Source: Kribbella antiqua
Lineage (GTDB): Bacteria > Actinomycetota > Actinomycetes > Propionibacteriales > Kribbellaceae
Reading direction: 5' to 3'
DNA length: 64,000 nt
Assembly (NCBI RefSeq): GCF_004345665.1
Contig: NZ_SLWR01000007.1
Span: 124,001-188,000, forward strand
The position numbers and the translations under genes were made by a program. Positions 1 to 8,761 of the stretch are shown here, in pieces (the stretch's first letter is position 1; each line of letters opens with the position of its first letter). Below the pieces are notes generated by a model. It was not told the DNA's origin. It saw only the letters and a list, made by a program, of their open reading frames with translations, and did not search any database.

Positions 1-339
1 CACGCCGCCGATGCGGGTCGGCAGGACCACGATCCGGGCCCGCTCGAGCGCCTTGTTCAGCAACCGCTCGTGCGACGGCGGCATGTCGACGATGCCGATG
101 CCCTCCGGCGGCACCTTGTCCAGCGCCTTGTTCAGCAGGCGCTCGGTCGGCGCCTCCTCGATCTCGATCCTGGCCAGGTGGTCGTCCTCGGAGTCGGCGA
201 CCCAGTCGGCAGCGCTGCCTTGTGGATCGGCGTCGACCAGAGTGGCTGTGCGACGGTTGGAAGATGCCAGCGCGGCCAAGTACACCGACGTGGTTGTCTT
301 ACCGACCCCGCCCTTCAGTGCAGCTGTCACGATGATCAT
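1..339 (-). CDS. ParA-family ATPase (partial, 3' end outside window)
   Basis: The reading frame starts at ATG 339 and runs off the left edge, so only the first 113 residues are seen. It carries the deviant Walker A motif KGGVGKTT at residues 9-16 and the Walker A' block DADPQG at 36-41, the hallmark of ParA/Soj/MinD-type ATPases that bind DNA or membranes as ATP dimers. The short N-terminus with no helix-turn-helix fits the small, orphan ParA class. No ParB gene is visible in the window, so a role in chromosome segregation, plasmid partition or positioning of another complex cannot be decided. Confidence 0.85.
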   Translation of the reverse strand, partial: MIIVTAALKGGVGKTTTSVYLAALASSNRRTATLVDADPQGSAADWVADSEDDHLARIEIEEAPTERLLNKALDKVPPEGIGIVDMPPSHERLLNKALERARIVVLPTRIGGV

Positions 340-460
340 GGGACCGAACTTACCCGGTTTTGTCCGATTTCCGGCGTGTCATCGGCGTTGCCTGCCCACT
401 TCGTGATAGTTGCCCCCGGCGCCGAACAAGCTCAACCACGCTTGAGAACGCCTAGCAGCC

Positions 461-1339
461 TCAGTCAGCCTGTTTGCGGATCACCTCGATGAGGGCGCTG
501 AGGCCTTCGGGGCCGTGGCCGGCGGCGTCGGCGCGGGCGAAGAGGGTGGCCAGGGCACGTGGCATGCCGGTGTCCAGGCCGACTTGCTCGAAGGCAGCGG
601 CGGCGTGTTCGCTGCCGACGGCCTGCATGTGCAGATTGTTCTCAGCGCCCGGGTATTCACCCTTCTCCAGCTCGGCAGTGAGGATCTTGAGGAACCCCAT
701 CGGCCCGTCGTCGGTGAGGTCCGCGAGCAGACCGGCGGCGTACGGCCTGAGCTGCTCGGGGCTGACACCGGCCGTACCGACCAGAGCGGTCGAGTAGAAG
801 TAGCTGACCAGCGTCGTCCAGAACATGTTCAGCATGGCTTGGTAGTAGAGCATCGCCAGGCCTGGATCCGCGCCCATGTAGTCGACCCGGCCCAGCACCG
901 ACAGGGTCTCGCGGTGCTGGTCCACAACGCCTTCGGGACCGCTGTAGAAGGCATAGGCACCCGGCTGGCCGATCCCTGGTGGCGGGACCATGATGCCGCC
1001 GGTCACGAGGGTCGCACCGCGCTCGGCCGCCCACTCGCTCGCCGTACGCAGCCGATCCGGGCTGTCGGAGCTGAGGTTGACCAGCACCCGGCCGGTGAGG
1101 TCCGCCTCGGCCAGCGACTCGTTCATTGCCGCGTAGTCGACCTGGCTGATCACCACGAGGTTGCTGGCGGCCACCGCTTCGGCCGCGGCCGGCGCCACCA
1201 CTGCGCCACTCAGGCTCGCCGCCCTGCCCGGAGTCCGGTTCCAGACGGTGGTCTGGTGGCCGGCAGCAAGGAAGACCTTGGCCATGGTGGATCCCATCGC
1301 GCCGAGGCCGATCACTGTCACTGCTTCTCGAGAACTCAT
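461..1339 (-). CDS. NAD(P)-dependent oxidoreductase, imine reductase / 6PGDH-like
   Basis: A 292-residue protein beginning with a Rossmann motif GLGAMG at residues 11-16, followed by WNRTPGRA, the NADP-binding signature of the 3-hydroxyisobutyrate dehydrogenase / 6-phosphogluconate dehydrogenase superfamily. The C-terminal half is all-helical, as in the dimerising domain of imine reductases, and length matches that family. The canonical catalytic lysine of beta-hydroxyacid dehydrogenases is not obvious, which favours an imine-reductase-like activity over a sugar acid dehydrogenase. It is transcribed divergently from the SARP-type regulator, with only 41 bases between start codons, so the two probably share control. 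The substrate is unknown. Confidence 0.8.
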   Translation of the reverse strand: MSSREAVTVIGLGAMGSTMAKVFLAAGHQTTVWNRTPGRAASLSGAVVAPAAAEAVAASNLVVISQVDYAAMNESLAEADLTGRVLVNLSSDSPDRLRTASEWAAERGATLVTGGIMVPPPGIGQPGAYAFYSGPEGVVDQHRETLSVLGRVDYMGADPGLAMLYYQAMLNMFWTTLVSYFYSTALVGTAGVSPEQLRPYAAGLLADLTDDGPMGFLKILTAELEKGEYPGAENNLHMQAVGSEHAAAAFEQVGLDTGMPRALATLFARADAAGHGPEGLSALIEVIRKQAD

Positions 1340-1380
1340 GCGCCGATCGTGCGAGAGCCCGCTACGGGTTTACTACGGGT

Positions 1381-4203
1381 ATGTACTTCGGGGTGCTCGG
1401 TCCGCTGCTGGTGCGGACCGACGGCGGCGAACCGGTCGCCATCCCCGACACCAAGGTCCGGACGCTGTTGCTCGACTTGCTGGTTCACCGCGGTACGCCG
1501 GTCTCCGCGGATCGCTTGATCGACGACCTCTGGGGCTTGCGGCCGCCGCGCAACGCGACTGGCACCCTCCAGGCCCGCATCTCCCAGTTGCGTACGGCGC
1601 TCGACCGGGCCGAGCCAGGCAGTCGCGCACTCGTCACCCACGGACCGGCCGGCTACACCCTGACCGCTGAAGTTGTCGACAGCAACATCTTCGAACAGCT
1701 AATGGCGAGCGGCCGGCTCCGCGAGGCGCTCGACCTCTGGCGCGGACCGGCGTACGCCGACGTCGCCGACCACGAGTTCGCCCGCGCTGCTCGTGACCGT
1801 CTGGAGGAGCTCCGCCTAGTCCTGCTGGAACAGATCGCCGACCTCCCCGGTCTGACCGAGCTGGTACGTCTTCACCCGTTGCGGGAACGACTTCGCGCTC
1901 TCCACATGCGCGCTCTGTACCGGGCCGGCCGTCAGGACGAGGCTTTGCGCTCGTACGACGAACTCCGCATGGCTCTGGCAGACGAGCTCGGCGCTGATCC
2001 CGGACCGGAGCTCGTCGAGCTGCACGCGGCGATCCTGCGTCATGACGGATCCCTGCAGCCCATACGACTGCCCGCTCCACTCAACGACCTGATCGGCCGC
2101 GGTGAGCTGCTTGAGGAAGCGTCCACGCTGCTAGAGCGGAACCGCCTGCTCACCTTCGTGGGACCAGGAGGCGTAGGCAAGACCCGACTGGCTCTAGAGC
2201 TCGGTCGTCACCAGACCGGCGATGTGCGGCTGGTCGAACTCGCCCCGCTGCGGCAGGGCGACGTACTGGAAGCACTGGCGGCCGCACTGGACCTCCGTGA
2301 CGAGTCGGGCGACCTGCTGCCGCGTCTGGCCGAGTCGCTGAGCTCTCGGCAGCTCCTGCTCATCCTGGACAACTGCGAGCACCTGGACGTGGCAGACGTC
2401 GTACGGCGCTTGCTGAGCTCGGCACCCGGGTTGCGGGTGCTTGTGACCAGCCGGGAGCCGTTGGGACTGCCTGGTGAGCGGCTGCTCGGCGTACCACCCC
2501 TGGAGCTGCCGGCGGCAGCCGAGCTGTTCGCTGCGCGGGCCGGGGTAGATGCTTCAGAGCAGGTCAAAGCAATCTGCCGGCGGCTGGACGGTATCCCGCT
2601 GGCGCTAGAGCTCGCGGCTACGCGCGTACGGGCGCTTGGAGTGCAAGGGCTAGCGGATCGGCTGGATGACCGGTTCCGGTTGCTGTCCGGTGGTCGCGGC
2701 GTACCGGAGCGGCAGCGGACGCTGCGGGCCACCATCGACTGGAGCTGGGACCTGCTGGACGACGAGGAGCGGGCGATGCTTCGGCGGTTGGCTGTGCACG
2801 CCGGTACCTTCTCGCTGGAGGCAGCCACCGAGGTCGGGCAGAACGACGCACTGCTGGCTCTCGTCGACAAGTCGCTGGTCGTCGCGGTGGATGGACGATA
2901 CCGGCTGCTGGAGTCTGTGGCGGCGTACTGCCTCGAGCGGTTGGTGGAGGCTGGTGAAGAGGTGGAGACCCGGCAGCGGCATGCGGCCTTCTACCTCAGG
3001 CTGGCTGCGCAAGCAGAGTTGCGCGGACCGGACCAGCGCAGTTGGTTGCACCGGCTCGACCAGGAGGCAGCCAACTTCCGTGCCGCCCTGGACGCGGCTC
3101 CCTCACTCAAGCTGGTCAATGCGCTGGCCTGGTACTGGTACCTCCGCGGGCGCTTGGGCGAAGCACGCCGCTCCATCGCCGCGGCACTCGCCGTACCGGG
3201 CCAGGACGCCGCAGACCGCGCGACTGCGACTGTCTGGCAGGTCGGAATGACTGCGACCGATGCCAAGGGCAGCAACCTCACCGCAGCGGCTGAGGAGGCG
3301 CTGACGCTCGCCGGCGACGACCCGCGGGCGCTGTGGTTCCTGACCATGACGCAGTGGGCGTACGGCGACCCCGTCGTACTGATGCAGCGGACCGAGCGGG
3401 CGATCGAGCTGTTCACCTCACAGGGTGACCGCTGGGGCCTCGCGGCTGCGCTGAGTACGCGCGCACAGCTCAACATCGTCCACGCCGACCTGCATGCAAT
3501 GCTGCGGGACGGTCACCGGAGCCTGGAGCTGTTCGACGAGCTCGGCGACGACTGGGGCCGGCTGCAGGCGACGTACTCGCTGATCGTGGCGGCCGAGATC
3601 AGCGGCGACTACCCGACGGCAGTCCGCTATCTCGAGGACGCCGTACGCCGTGCGGAGGACCTCGGACTCTGGACCGAGGTCTCCTTCCGGACCGCCGGCC
3701 TTGGCCGCATCGCGTACCTCACCGGCAACTACGCGCGGGCCGATGAACTGCATGAACGTGCGCGGCGACTGGCGATCGAGCAGTCCAACAAGTCGGCCGA
3801 GGAGTACGCCGAGGTCGGCCTAGGCCTGACCGCCCGCCGCCAGGGTCGCCTGGACGACGCCGAGGCCCACTTCACCAAGTGGCTCGACTGGCTCACCCAG
3901 ATCGGCGGCACCCCCGGCATCGCCTTCATCCTCACCCAACTCGGCTACATCGCCGAACAACGCGGCAACTTCACCAGAGCCCAAGCCCTCCACCAACGCG
4001 CCCTCGATGCAGCCCGAACCGTCGGCGACGAACGAGCCATCGCTCTCGCACTGGAAGGCCTGGCCGGCGCCACGGAAAACCCCGACCAGGCCCAAGCCTT
4101 CCTCACCAAAGCCGAAGCCCTCCGCGCAAAGGTAGGCGCACCCCTCCCACCCGCCGAACACTTCGACATCAACCGCATTCGATCCCGCCACGACGACAGA
4201 TGA
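1381..4203 (+). CDS. AfsR/SARP-family transcriptional regulator (DNA-binding, BTAD, NB-ARC, TPR)
   Basis: A 940-residue multidomain regulator. Residues about 1-90 form an OmpR-like winged helix, about 95-225 a bacterial transcriptional activation (BTAD) domain, then an NB-ARC-type STAND ATPase with P-loop GPGGVGKT at 261-268 and a Walker B-like LLLILDNCEHL. From about residue 550 the protein is helical repeats of TPR type. This is the AfsR architecture; such proteins switch on secondary metabolism or stress genes when the ATPase/TPR part senses a ligand or partner. The start ATG lies 41 bases from the divergent oxidoreductase, which is the most likely target. No biosynthetic cluster is adjacent. 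Confidence 0.9.
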   Translation: MYFGVLGPLLVRTDGGEPVAIPDTKVRTLLLDLLVHRGTPVSADRLIDDLWGLRPPRNATGTLQARISQLRTALDRAEPGSRALVTHGPAGYTLTAEVVDSNIFEQLMASGRLREALDLWRGPAYADVADHEFARAARDRLEELRLVLLEQIADLPGLTELVRLHPLRERLRALHMRALYRAGRQDEALRSYDELRMALADELGADPGPELVELHAAILRHDGSLQPIRLPAPLNDLIGRGELLEEASTLLERNRLLTFVGPGGVGKTRLALELGRHQTGDVRLVELAPLRQGDVLEALAAALDLRDESGDLLPRLAESLSSRQLLLILDNCEHLDVADVVRRLLSSAPGLRVLVTSREPLGLPGERLLGVPPLELPAAAELFAARAGVDASEQVKAICRRLDGIPLALELAATRVRALGVQGLADRLDDRFRLLSGGRGVPERQRTLRATIDWSWDLLDDEERAMLRRLAVHAGTFSLEAATEVGQNDALLALVDKSLVVAVDGRYRLLESVAAYCLERLVEAGEEVETRQRHAAFYLRLAAQAELRGPDQRSWLHRLDQEAANFRAALDAAPSLKLVNALAWYWYLRGRLGEARRSIAAALAVPGQDAADRATATVWQVGMTATDAKGSNLTAAAEEALTLAGDDPRALWFLTMTQWAYGDPVVLMQRTERAIELFTSQGDRWGLAAALSTRAQLNIVHADLHAMLRDGHRSLELFDELGDDWGRLQATYSLIVAAEISGDYPTAVRYLEDAVRRAEDLGLWTEVSFRTAGLGRIAYLTGNYARADELHERARRLAIEQSNKSAEEYAEVGLGLTARRQGRLDDAEAHFTKWLDWLTQIGGTPGIAFILTQLGYIAEQRGNFTRAQALHQRALDAARTVGDERAIALALEGLAGATENPDQAQAFLTKAEALRAKVGAPLPPAEHFDINRIRSRHDDR

Positions 4204-4205
4204 GT

Positions 4206-4230
4206 ACTGCAAACTGTTGGAGTTTGTAGT
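4206..4230. terminator. Convergent hairpin between SARP regulator and betaine-binding protein gene
   Basis: Arms ACTGCAAACT (4206-4215) and AGTTTGTAGT (4221-4230) pair over ten positions with one G-U wobble around a 5-base loop. It fills the 26-base gap between two convergent genes and overlaps the stop codon of the minus-strand gene. It is unusually AT-rich for this DNA, which suggests a bidirectional terminator, but there is no long T-run. Confidence 0.45.
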
Positions 4231-5186
4231 TACTTCCCGAGCCAGGCATTCACCTTGGACTCGTTGTCCTTGACCCATTTTTCCGCGGCCTGGTCCGGCG
4301 TGAGCTTGTCGACGGCGATCATGCGGGCGACATCGTTCTGGTCTTCGTTGGTCCACTGGAAGTTCTTGACCAGGGTGTACGCCGGGCTGCCGGAGTCGGC
4401 GAACTTCTTCGAGACGATCTTGTCCAGGTCGTACGGCGGGTAGTCGCAGGCGATCTTGGCCGGGACGGCGTCGCAGCCGGCTTTGTACGGTGGCAGGTTG
4501 ATCTTCACCAGGTTCATCTCGTTGAAGAACCACTGCGGCTGGTAGAAGTACGCCAGCAGCGGCTTCTTGTTCTTCTCCGCATCCCGGAACGCCTGGATCA
4601 GCGCGGTCTCGCTCCCGCTCTGCACCACCTTGTAGTTGAGCGACAGGTTCTTCACCAGCGCCTCGTCGTTCGTCACGTACGACGGATCGCCGTCCAGCAA
4701 CTGTCCCTTGCCGGAAGACTCCGAGGTCTTGAACAGAGCGGCGTACTTGTTCAGGTTCTTCCAGTCCGTGATGTCCGGGTAGGTCTGCGCCATCCACGGC
4801 GGCACATACCAGCCGATCACGCCCTTGACTCCGGTGGAGCCGGCCTCGACCGCGACCTGTTCCTGCTCGATGTACTTCTTCTTCAGGTCCTCGTGACCCC
4901 AGTTCTCCAGGTTCACGTCGACCTCACCGGTGCCGAAGCCCTGCCAGGCGATCTCTTCCTTCAGGTTCTTCTTGACCACCTTGCAGCCGAGGTCCTTGGT
5001 CGCCACGTACGCGACCACGGCCGCGTTCGCCTCGTACCCGACCCACGGGCTGACGGTCAGGTTGAACGTGCCGCACTCCTTGCCGCCGGTGGTGGCCGGC
5101 GTCTCCGCACCGACCTTCTCGCCACCGCACCCGGCCAGCGCGAGCGCGACGGCCGTCAGGACACCGGCGTACCGGAGTTTCTTCAC
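4230..5186 (-). CDS. Glycine betaine/proline-type ABC transporter substrate-binding lipoprotein
   Basis: A 318-residue precursor with a lipoprotein signal peptide: Lys-Lys at residues 2-3, a hydrophobic core and lipobox LAGC at 17-20, so the mature protein should be anchored by a lipidated cysteine outside the membrane. The remainder resembles the OpuAC/ProX family that binds quaternary amines such as glycine betaine, choline or proline betaine. It is the last gene of a three-gene operon: its ATG overlaps the permease stop codon by 4 bases, so translation is probably coupled. The exact substrate cannot be read from sequence alone. Confidence 0.88.
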   Translation of the reverse strand: MKKLRYAGVLTAVALALAGCGGEKVGAETPATTGGKECGTFNLTVSPWVGYEANAAVVAYVATKDLGCKVVKKNLKEEIAWQGFGTGEVDVNLENWGHEDLKKKYIEQEQVAVEAGSTGVKGVIGWYVPPWMAQTYPDITDWKNLNKYAALFKTSESSGKGQLLDGDPSYVTNDEALVKNLSLNYKVVQSGSETALIQAFRDAEKNKKPLLAYFYQPQWFFNEMNLVKINLPPYKAGCDAVPAKIACDYPPYDLDKIVSKKFADSGSPAYTLVKNFQWTNEDQNDVARMIAVDKLTPDQAAEKWVKDNESKVNAWLGK

Positions 5187-7135
5187 CGCTTTTCTCCTCT
5201 ACCTTTGAATTGCCCCGTACGACGAGCCGCGGCCTGCGTGACCCGGTCAAGCAGAACGCCGAGTAGGACGATAGCCAGTCCGGCGGCCAACCCCTTGCCG
5301 TACAACTCGCTCTGCGCGAAGCCGGCGGCCACGCCGTACCCGAGGGCACCCGCCCCGACCAGGCCGCCGACGACGACCATCGACAGGACGTAGATCAGAC
5401 CCTGGTTCACCGCCAGCGTGATGGCCCGGCGAGCCACCGGCAGCTGCACCTTGCTGATCACCTGCCAGGTGCTCGAGCCGACCGAGTTCGCCGCCTCGAC
5501 CGTCGCGACCGGCACCGCCTTGATGCCGTCAGCAACGATCTTGGTCGTCACCGGTACGGCGAAAACGACAGCAGCCGCGATCGCGGTGAACCGGCTGGTG
5601 CCGAAGAGCGCGAGGAACGGCACGAGATACACGAACGGCGGCATCGTCTGCCCGGCGTCGAGCACCGGCCGAATCCAGGTGTCCACGCGGTGGTTGCGTC
5701 CGGCCCACACACCGAGCACGAGACCGACCGCGACCACCACAACCGTCGCGAGCACTGTCGAAGCCAGCGTGATCATGCTGTCGTGCCAGACTCCGGTTGC
5801 CACCAGCAACAGCAAGCACACCGCGGCCGGCAGCGCTCCACGCCAGCCCCCGAGTACGGCGGCCAGCGCGACGACCACCGCGGTGACGAGCCACCATGGC
5901 GACCCGGTGAGCAACGCCTCCAGCGGGTTCAAAAGCCCGTTGGTGACGGCGTCGCGGACGCCGTACGTGAAACCGCCGAAGACGTCCTGCACCCAGGTGG
6001 TCACGTCCGAGGTCACGACCGCGATCCGCGAGCCGACATTCGGCGAGGATGGGAACTCGGCCGCCCACACGTAGGTGCGAGAGAACCAGATCGCCACCAG
6101 CACACCGACCGCGCCCGCGCCGAGGAGGACCTTGCGGCGGATGCTCGCCGTACGCCAGGGCCGGTCGCCGGCCGCGGTGGTGACGCGGTCGAGCACGATC
6201 GCGAGTACGACGATCGCCAGGCCGGCATTGAAGGCAACGCCGACATCCAGCGTCTGCAGGGCCTTGAGCACGGTCTGCCCAAGACCAGGTGCGTCGATCA
6301 GTGCGGCGACGGTCACCATCGACAGCGCGGCCATGATCGTCTGGTTGATGCCGACGACAACGGTCGATCGCGACATCGGCAGCAGCACCTTGGTCAGCGT
6401 CTGCCCGCGCGTCGACCCGAGCGAACGCGCCGCTTCGACGCTCTCCGGCGGGACCGAACGGATCGCGTGCGCGGTCAGCCGGACGGCCGGCGGCGCCGCG
6501 TAGATCAGCGTCGCGATCGTCGCCGCGGCCGGCCCGATCGCGAAGAACAACGTCAGCGGCGCCAGGTACACGAACGTCGGCAGCGTCTGCATCAGGTCCA
6601 GTACGAGCGTCGCGACCTTATAGGCCCGATCCGACAACCCGGCCCAGATGCCGAGCGGGATCGCAACCAGCAATGACAGCAGGACGGCGGCGATGGTCAG
6701 TGCGAGCGTGTCCATGCTCTCCTGCCACAACCCCTGCAACCCGACGAACCCGAGCCCGGCCGCCGTCAGCACCGCGACCTTCCAGTTGCCGAAGGCCCAG
6801 GCCAAGTACGCCGACACCGCGACCACACCGAGCCATCCGATCACCGGCACCGGCCGGTCGAACGACGGCTGCGAGATCACGTCCTGAAGCAGTACGACGA
6901 AGTGGTCGACCGCGATCCGGATCGCGTCGAAGAAGGCGTTGCCCTGACCGACGTCGTCACGGTGCTCGGTCAACCAGTCGTGGAAGCCCGTCGTCTCCTG
7001 GCCGCCCAGGACGAGCGTGTTGACGCCACGGAGGACGAAGTACGCCGCGACCCAGACGAGCAGCAGTACGCCGACGACCACGCTCCGGCGAGGTCGTCGT
7101 ACCTCGATCTCCATGTCGCTCGTGATGGCAGCCAT
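5183..7135 (-). CDS. Fused two-domain ProW-type ABC transporter permease
   Basis: A 650-residue integral membrane protein with two complete binding-protein-dependent permease modules in one chain, one in about residues 90-320 and a second in about 390-640. Each has an EAA-type coupling loop (SVEAARSLGSTRGQ in the first, TVEAANSVGSSTWQ in the second) that contacts the ATPase. ProW/OpuAB proteins normally have one such module of about 300 residues and work as a homodimer; here the fusion supplies both halves. The start codon overlaps the ATPase stop (TGATG), and the stop overlaps the binding-protein start, showing a tight operon. Confidence 0.9.
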   Translation of the reverse strand: MAAITSDMEIEVRRPRRSVVVGVLLLVWVAAYFVLRGVNTLVLGGQETTGFHDWLTEHRDDVGQGNAFFDAIRIAVDHFVVLLQDVISQPSFDRPVPVIGWLGVVAVSAYLAWAFGNWKVAVLTAAGLGFVGLQGLWQESMDTLALTIAAVLLSLLVAIPLGIWAGLSDRAYKVATLVLDLMQTLPTFVYLAPLTLFFAIGPAAATIATLIYAAPPAVRLTAHAIRSVPPESVEAARSLGSTRGQTLTKVLLPMSRSTVVVGINQTIMAALSMVTVAALIDAPGLGQTVLKALQTLDVGVAFNAGLAIVVLAIVLDRVTTAAGDRPWRTASIRRKVLLGAGAVGVLVAIWFSRTYVWAAEFPSSPNVGSRIAVVTSDVTTWVQDVFGGFTYGVRDAVTNGLLNPLEALLTGSPWWLVTAVVVALAAVLGGWRGALPAAVCLLLLVATGVWHDSMITLASTVLATVVVVAVGLVLGVWAGRNHRVDTWIRPVLDAGQTMPPFVYLVPFLALFGTSRFTAIAAAVVFAVPVTTKIVADGIKAVPVATVEAANSVGSSTWQVISKVQLPVARRAITLAVNQGLIYVLSMVVVGGLVGAGALGYGVAAGFAQSELYGKGLAAGLAIVLLGVLLDRVTQAAARRTGQFKGRGEKR

Positions 7136-8193
7136 CAGTTCGTGTCCGCGACGACGGCGAGGATCTCCTCGTCACCGATCACGCCGAGCAATTGGCCGCC
7201 GGCCACCACCTTCACCGGGCGATCCGCCTCGAGAACCAGCCGCGTCGCCTCCCGGACCAGGACGTCCGGGCCGAGCTCGGGCCCGTCCAGGGGTTCGTCG
7301 GGTCGCGGTTCGCGGCAGATCCAGCGCAGGGTGAGTACGTCGGCCCGCTGCACGTCGCGGACGAACTCGCGGACGTAGTCGTCGGCCGGGGCGCCGACCA
7401 GTTCGTCGCCGGTGCCGAGCTGGACCGCGGCGCCGTCGCGCATCAGCAGGATCCGGTCGCCGAGCTTGAGCGCCTCGGACAGGTCGTGGGTGATGAACAC
7501 CATCGTCTTGCCGACCTCGCGGTGCAGGCGGACGACCTCGGTCTGCATCTCGCGCCGGATCAGCGGGTCGAGCGCCGAGAACGGCTCGTCGAACAGCAGT
7601 ACGTCGGGGTCGTTCGCGAGCGCGCGGGCCAGGCCGACGCGTTGCTGCATGCCGCCGGAGAGCTGCTCGGGGTAGAGGTGCTCGTTGCCGGCCAGGCCGA
7701 CCAGGTCGATCACCTCCTGTGCGCGCCGGCGGCGGTCGGGCTTGCTCTCGCCGCGGATCTCCAGGCCGTACGAGACGTTGTCGATCACCTTGCGGTGCGG
7801 GAGCAAGCCGAAGTGCTGGAACACCATCGAGAACTTGCTCCGCCGCAGGGTCCGCAGCCGCTTCTCGTCGGCGGCCCGGAGGTCCTCGCCCTCGAAGATC
7901 AGGCTGCCGGCGGTCGGCTCGATCAGCCGGGTCAGACAGCGGACCAAGGTCGACTTGCCGGAGCCGGACAGGCCCATGACGACGAAGACCTCACCCGGAG
8001 CGACGTCGAAGCTGAGGTCGCGGACGGCCGCCGTACATCCGGTCTGGTGGTAGAGCGCGGCGCGGTCCAGAGCGGCCAGGTCGGGGCGACGCGGCACGCG
8101 CTGAGCCTTCGGACCGAACACTTTCCACAGGCCCTCGATCGACAACAGCGCGTCGCTGTCCTGGACCCCGGGATACTCGAGCTGAGCGGTCAC
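7135..8193 (-). CDS. Glycine betaine/proline-type ABC transporter ATP-binding protein
   Basis: A 352-residue ABC ATPase of the ProV/OpuAA group. Walker A GLSGSGKST lies at residues 74-82, the signature LSGGMQQR and Walker B LLFDEPFSALDP follow, and a histidine switch sits in FITHDLSEA. The roughly 50-residue N-terminal extension before the core is typical of ProV. The C-terminal tail (VKVVAGGQLLGVIGDEEIL) is a CBS-like segment, the element that senses ionic strength in OpuA-type osmoregulated importers, but it looks like a single short CBS unit. It is the first gene of the importer operon, followed by the fused permease and the lipoprotein. Confidence 0.9.
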   Translation of the reverse strand: MTAQLEYPGVQDSDALLSIEGLWKVFGPKAQRVPRRPDLAALDRAALYHQTGCTAAVRDLSFDVAPGEVFVVMGLSGSGKSTLVRCLTRLIEPTAGSLIFEGEDLRAADEKRLRTLRRSKFSMVFQHFGLLPHRKVIDNVSYGLEIRGESKPDRRRRAQEVIDLVGLAGNEHLYPEQLSGGMQQRVGLARALANDPDVLLFDEPFSALDPLIRREMQTEVVRLHREVGKTMVFITHDLSEALKLGDRILLMRDGAAVQLGTGDELVGAPADDYVREFVRDVQRADVLTLRWICREPRPDEPLDGPELGPDVLVREATRLVLEADRPVKVVAGGQLLGVIGDEEILAVVADTN

Positions 8194-8287
8194 TGGATCA
8201 CCCTCGCATCCCCGCGCACGGATTCGTCGTGAACCGCGACTGTATCCAACCCACAGTCCCCCGGCGCGGTCCCGGGTGTCTGAAAGG

Positions 8288-8749
8288 TCAACTAGGGGTG
8301 TACGGCGGTGCCTCGCCCCAGCCCCAGTGTGGGACCGGGGCCTTCGGGGGCGGGGTCGCGCCGGGCTGCGAGTTGGCGAGCGCGATCCGGGTGCCCCACT
8401 CGACGTACGCGACGAAGGCCGAGCGGAACTCGGGATCGTCGGGCAGGCCGGCCGGGTCGGCGCTGGCGGCGATCAGCGCGGCCCAGCGGGACCGTTGCTC
8501 TTCGGTCAGCGCGAGACCGAGGTGGTGGGACAGCATGGCCGGGTAGCCGCCGAGCTCGTCGGTGTACCGGCTGTGACCGCGGAAGACCTCGCCCAGCCAG
8601 ATCGCCACGTGCTCGCGATGCTTGTCGCTCATGTGCGCGAACACCGGCGCGAGCAGCGGATCGGCCAGCACCTTGTCGTAGAAGACCTCGGTCAGCCGCA
8701 GCAGCGCCTCGTGCCCGCCGGCCCATTCGTACAGCGTCGGAGTCGTCAT
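8288..8749 (-). CDS. Group II truncated haemoglobin
   Basis: A 153-residue globin. YEWAGGHEALLRLTEVFYDK is the start of a truncated haemoglobin fold, the haem-ligand histidine is in MLSHHLGL, and YVEWGTRIA gives the tryptophan near position G8 typical of group II (TrHbO-like) proteins. These are cytoplasmic and bind oxygen or nitric oxide. A Pro-rich tail of about 20 residues follows the globin. The gene lies 12 bases downstream of the kinase-like gene in the same direction and is probably co-transcribed. No clear ribosome-binding site precedes ATG 8749. Confidence 0.88.
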   Translation of the reverse strand: MTTPTLYEWAGGHEALLRLTEVFYDKVLADPLLAPVFAHMSDKHREHVAIWLGEVFRGHSRYTDELGGYPAMLSHHLGLALTEEQRSRWAALIAASADPAGLPDDPEFRSAFVAYVEWGTRIALANSQPGATPPPKAPVPHWGWGEAPPYTPS

Positions 8750-8761
8750 GTAATCATGTAA

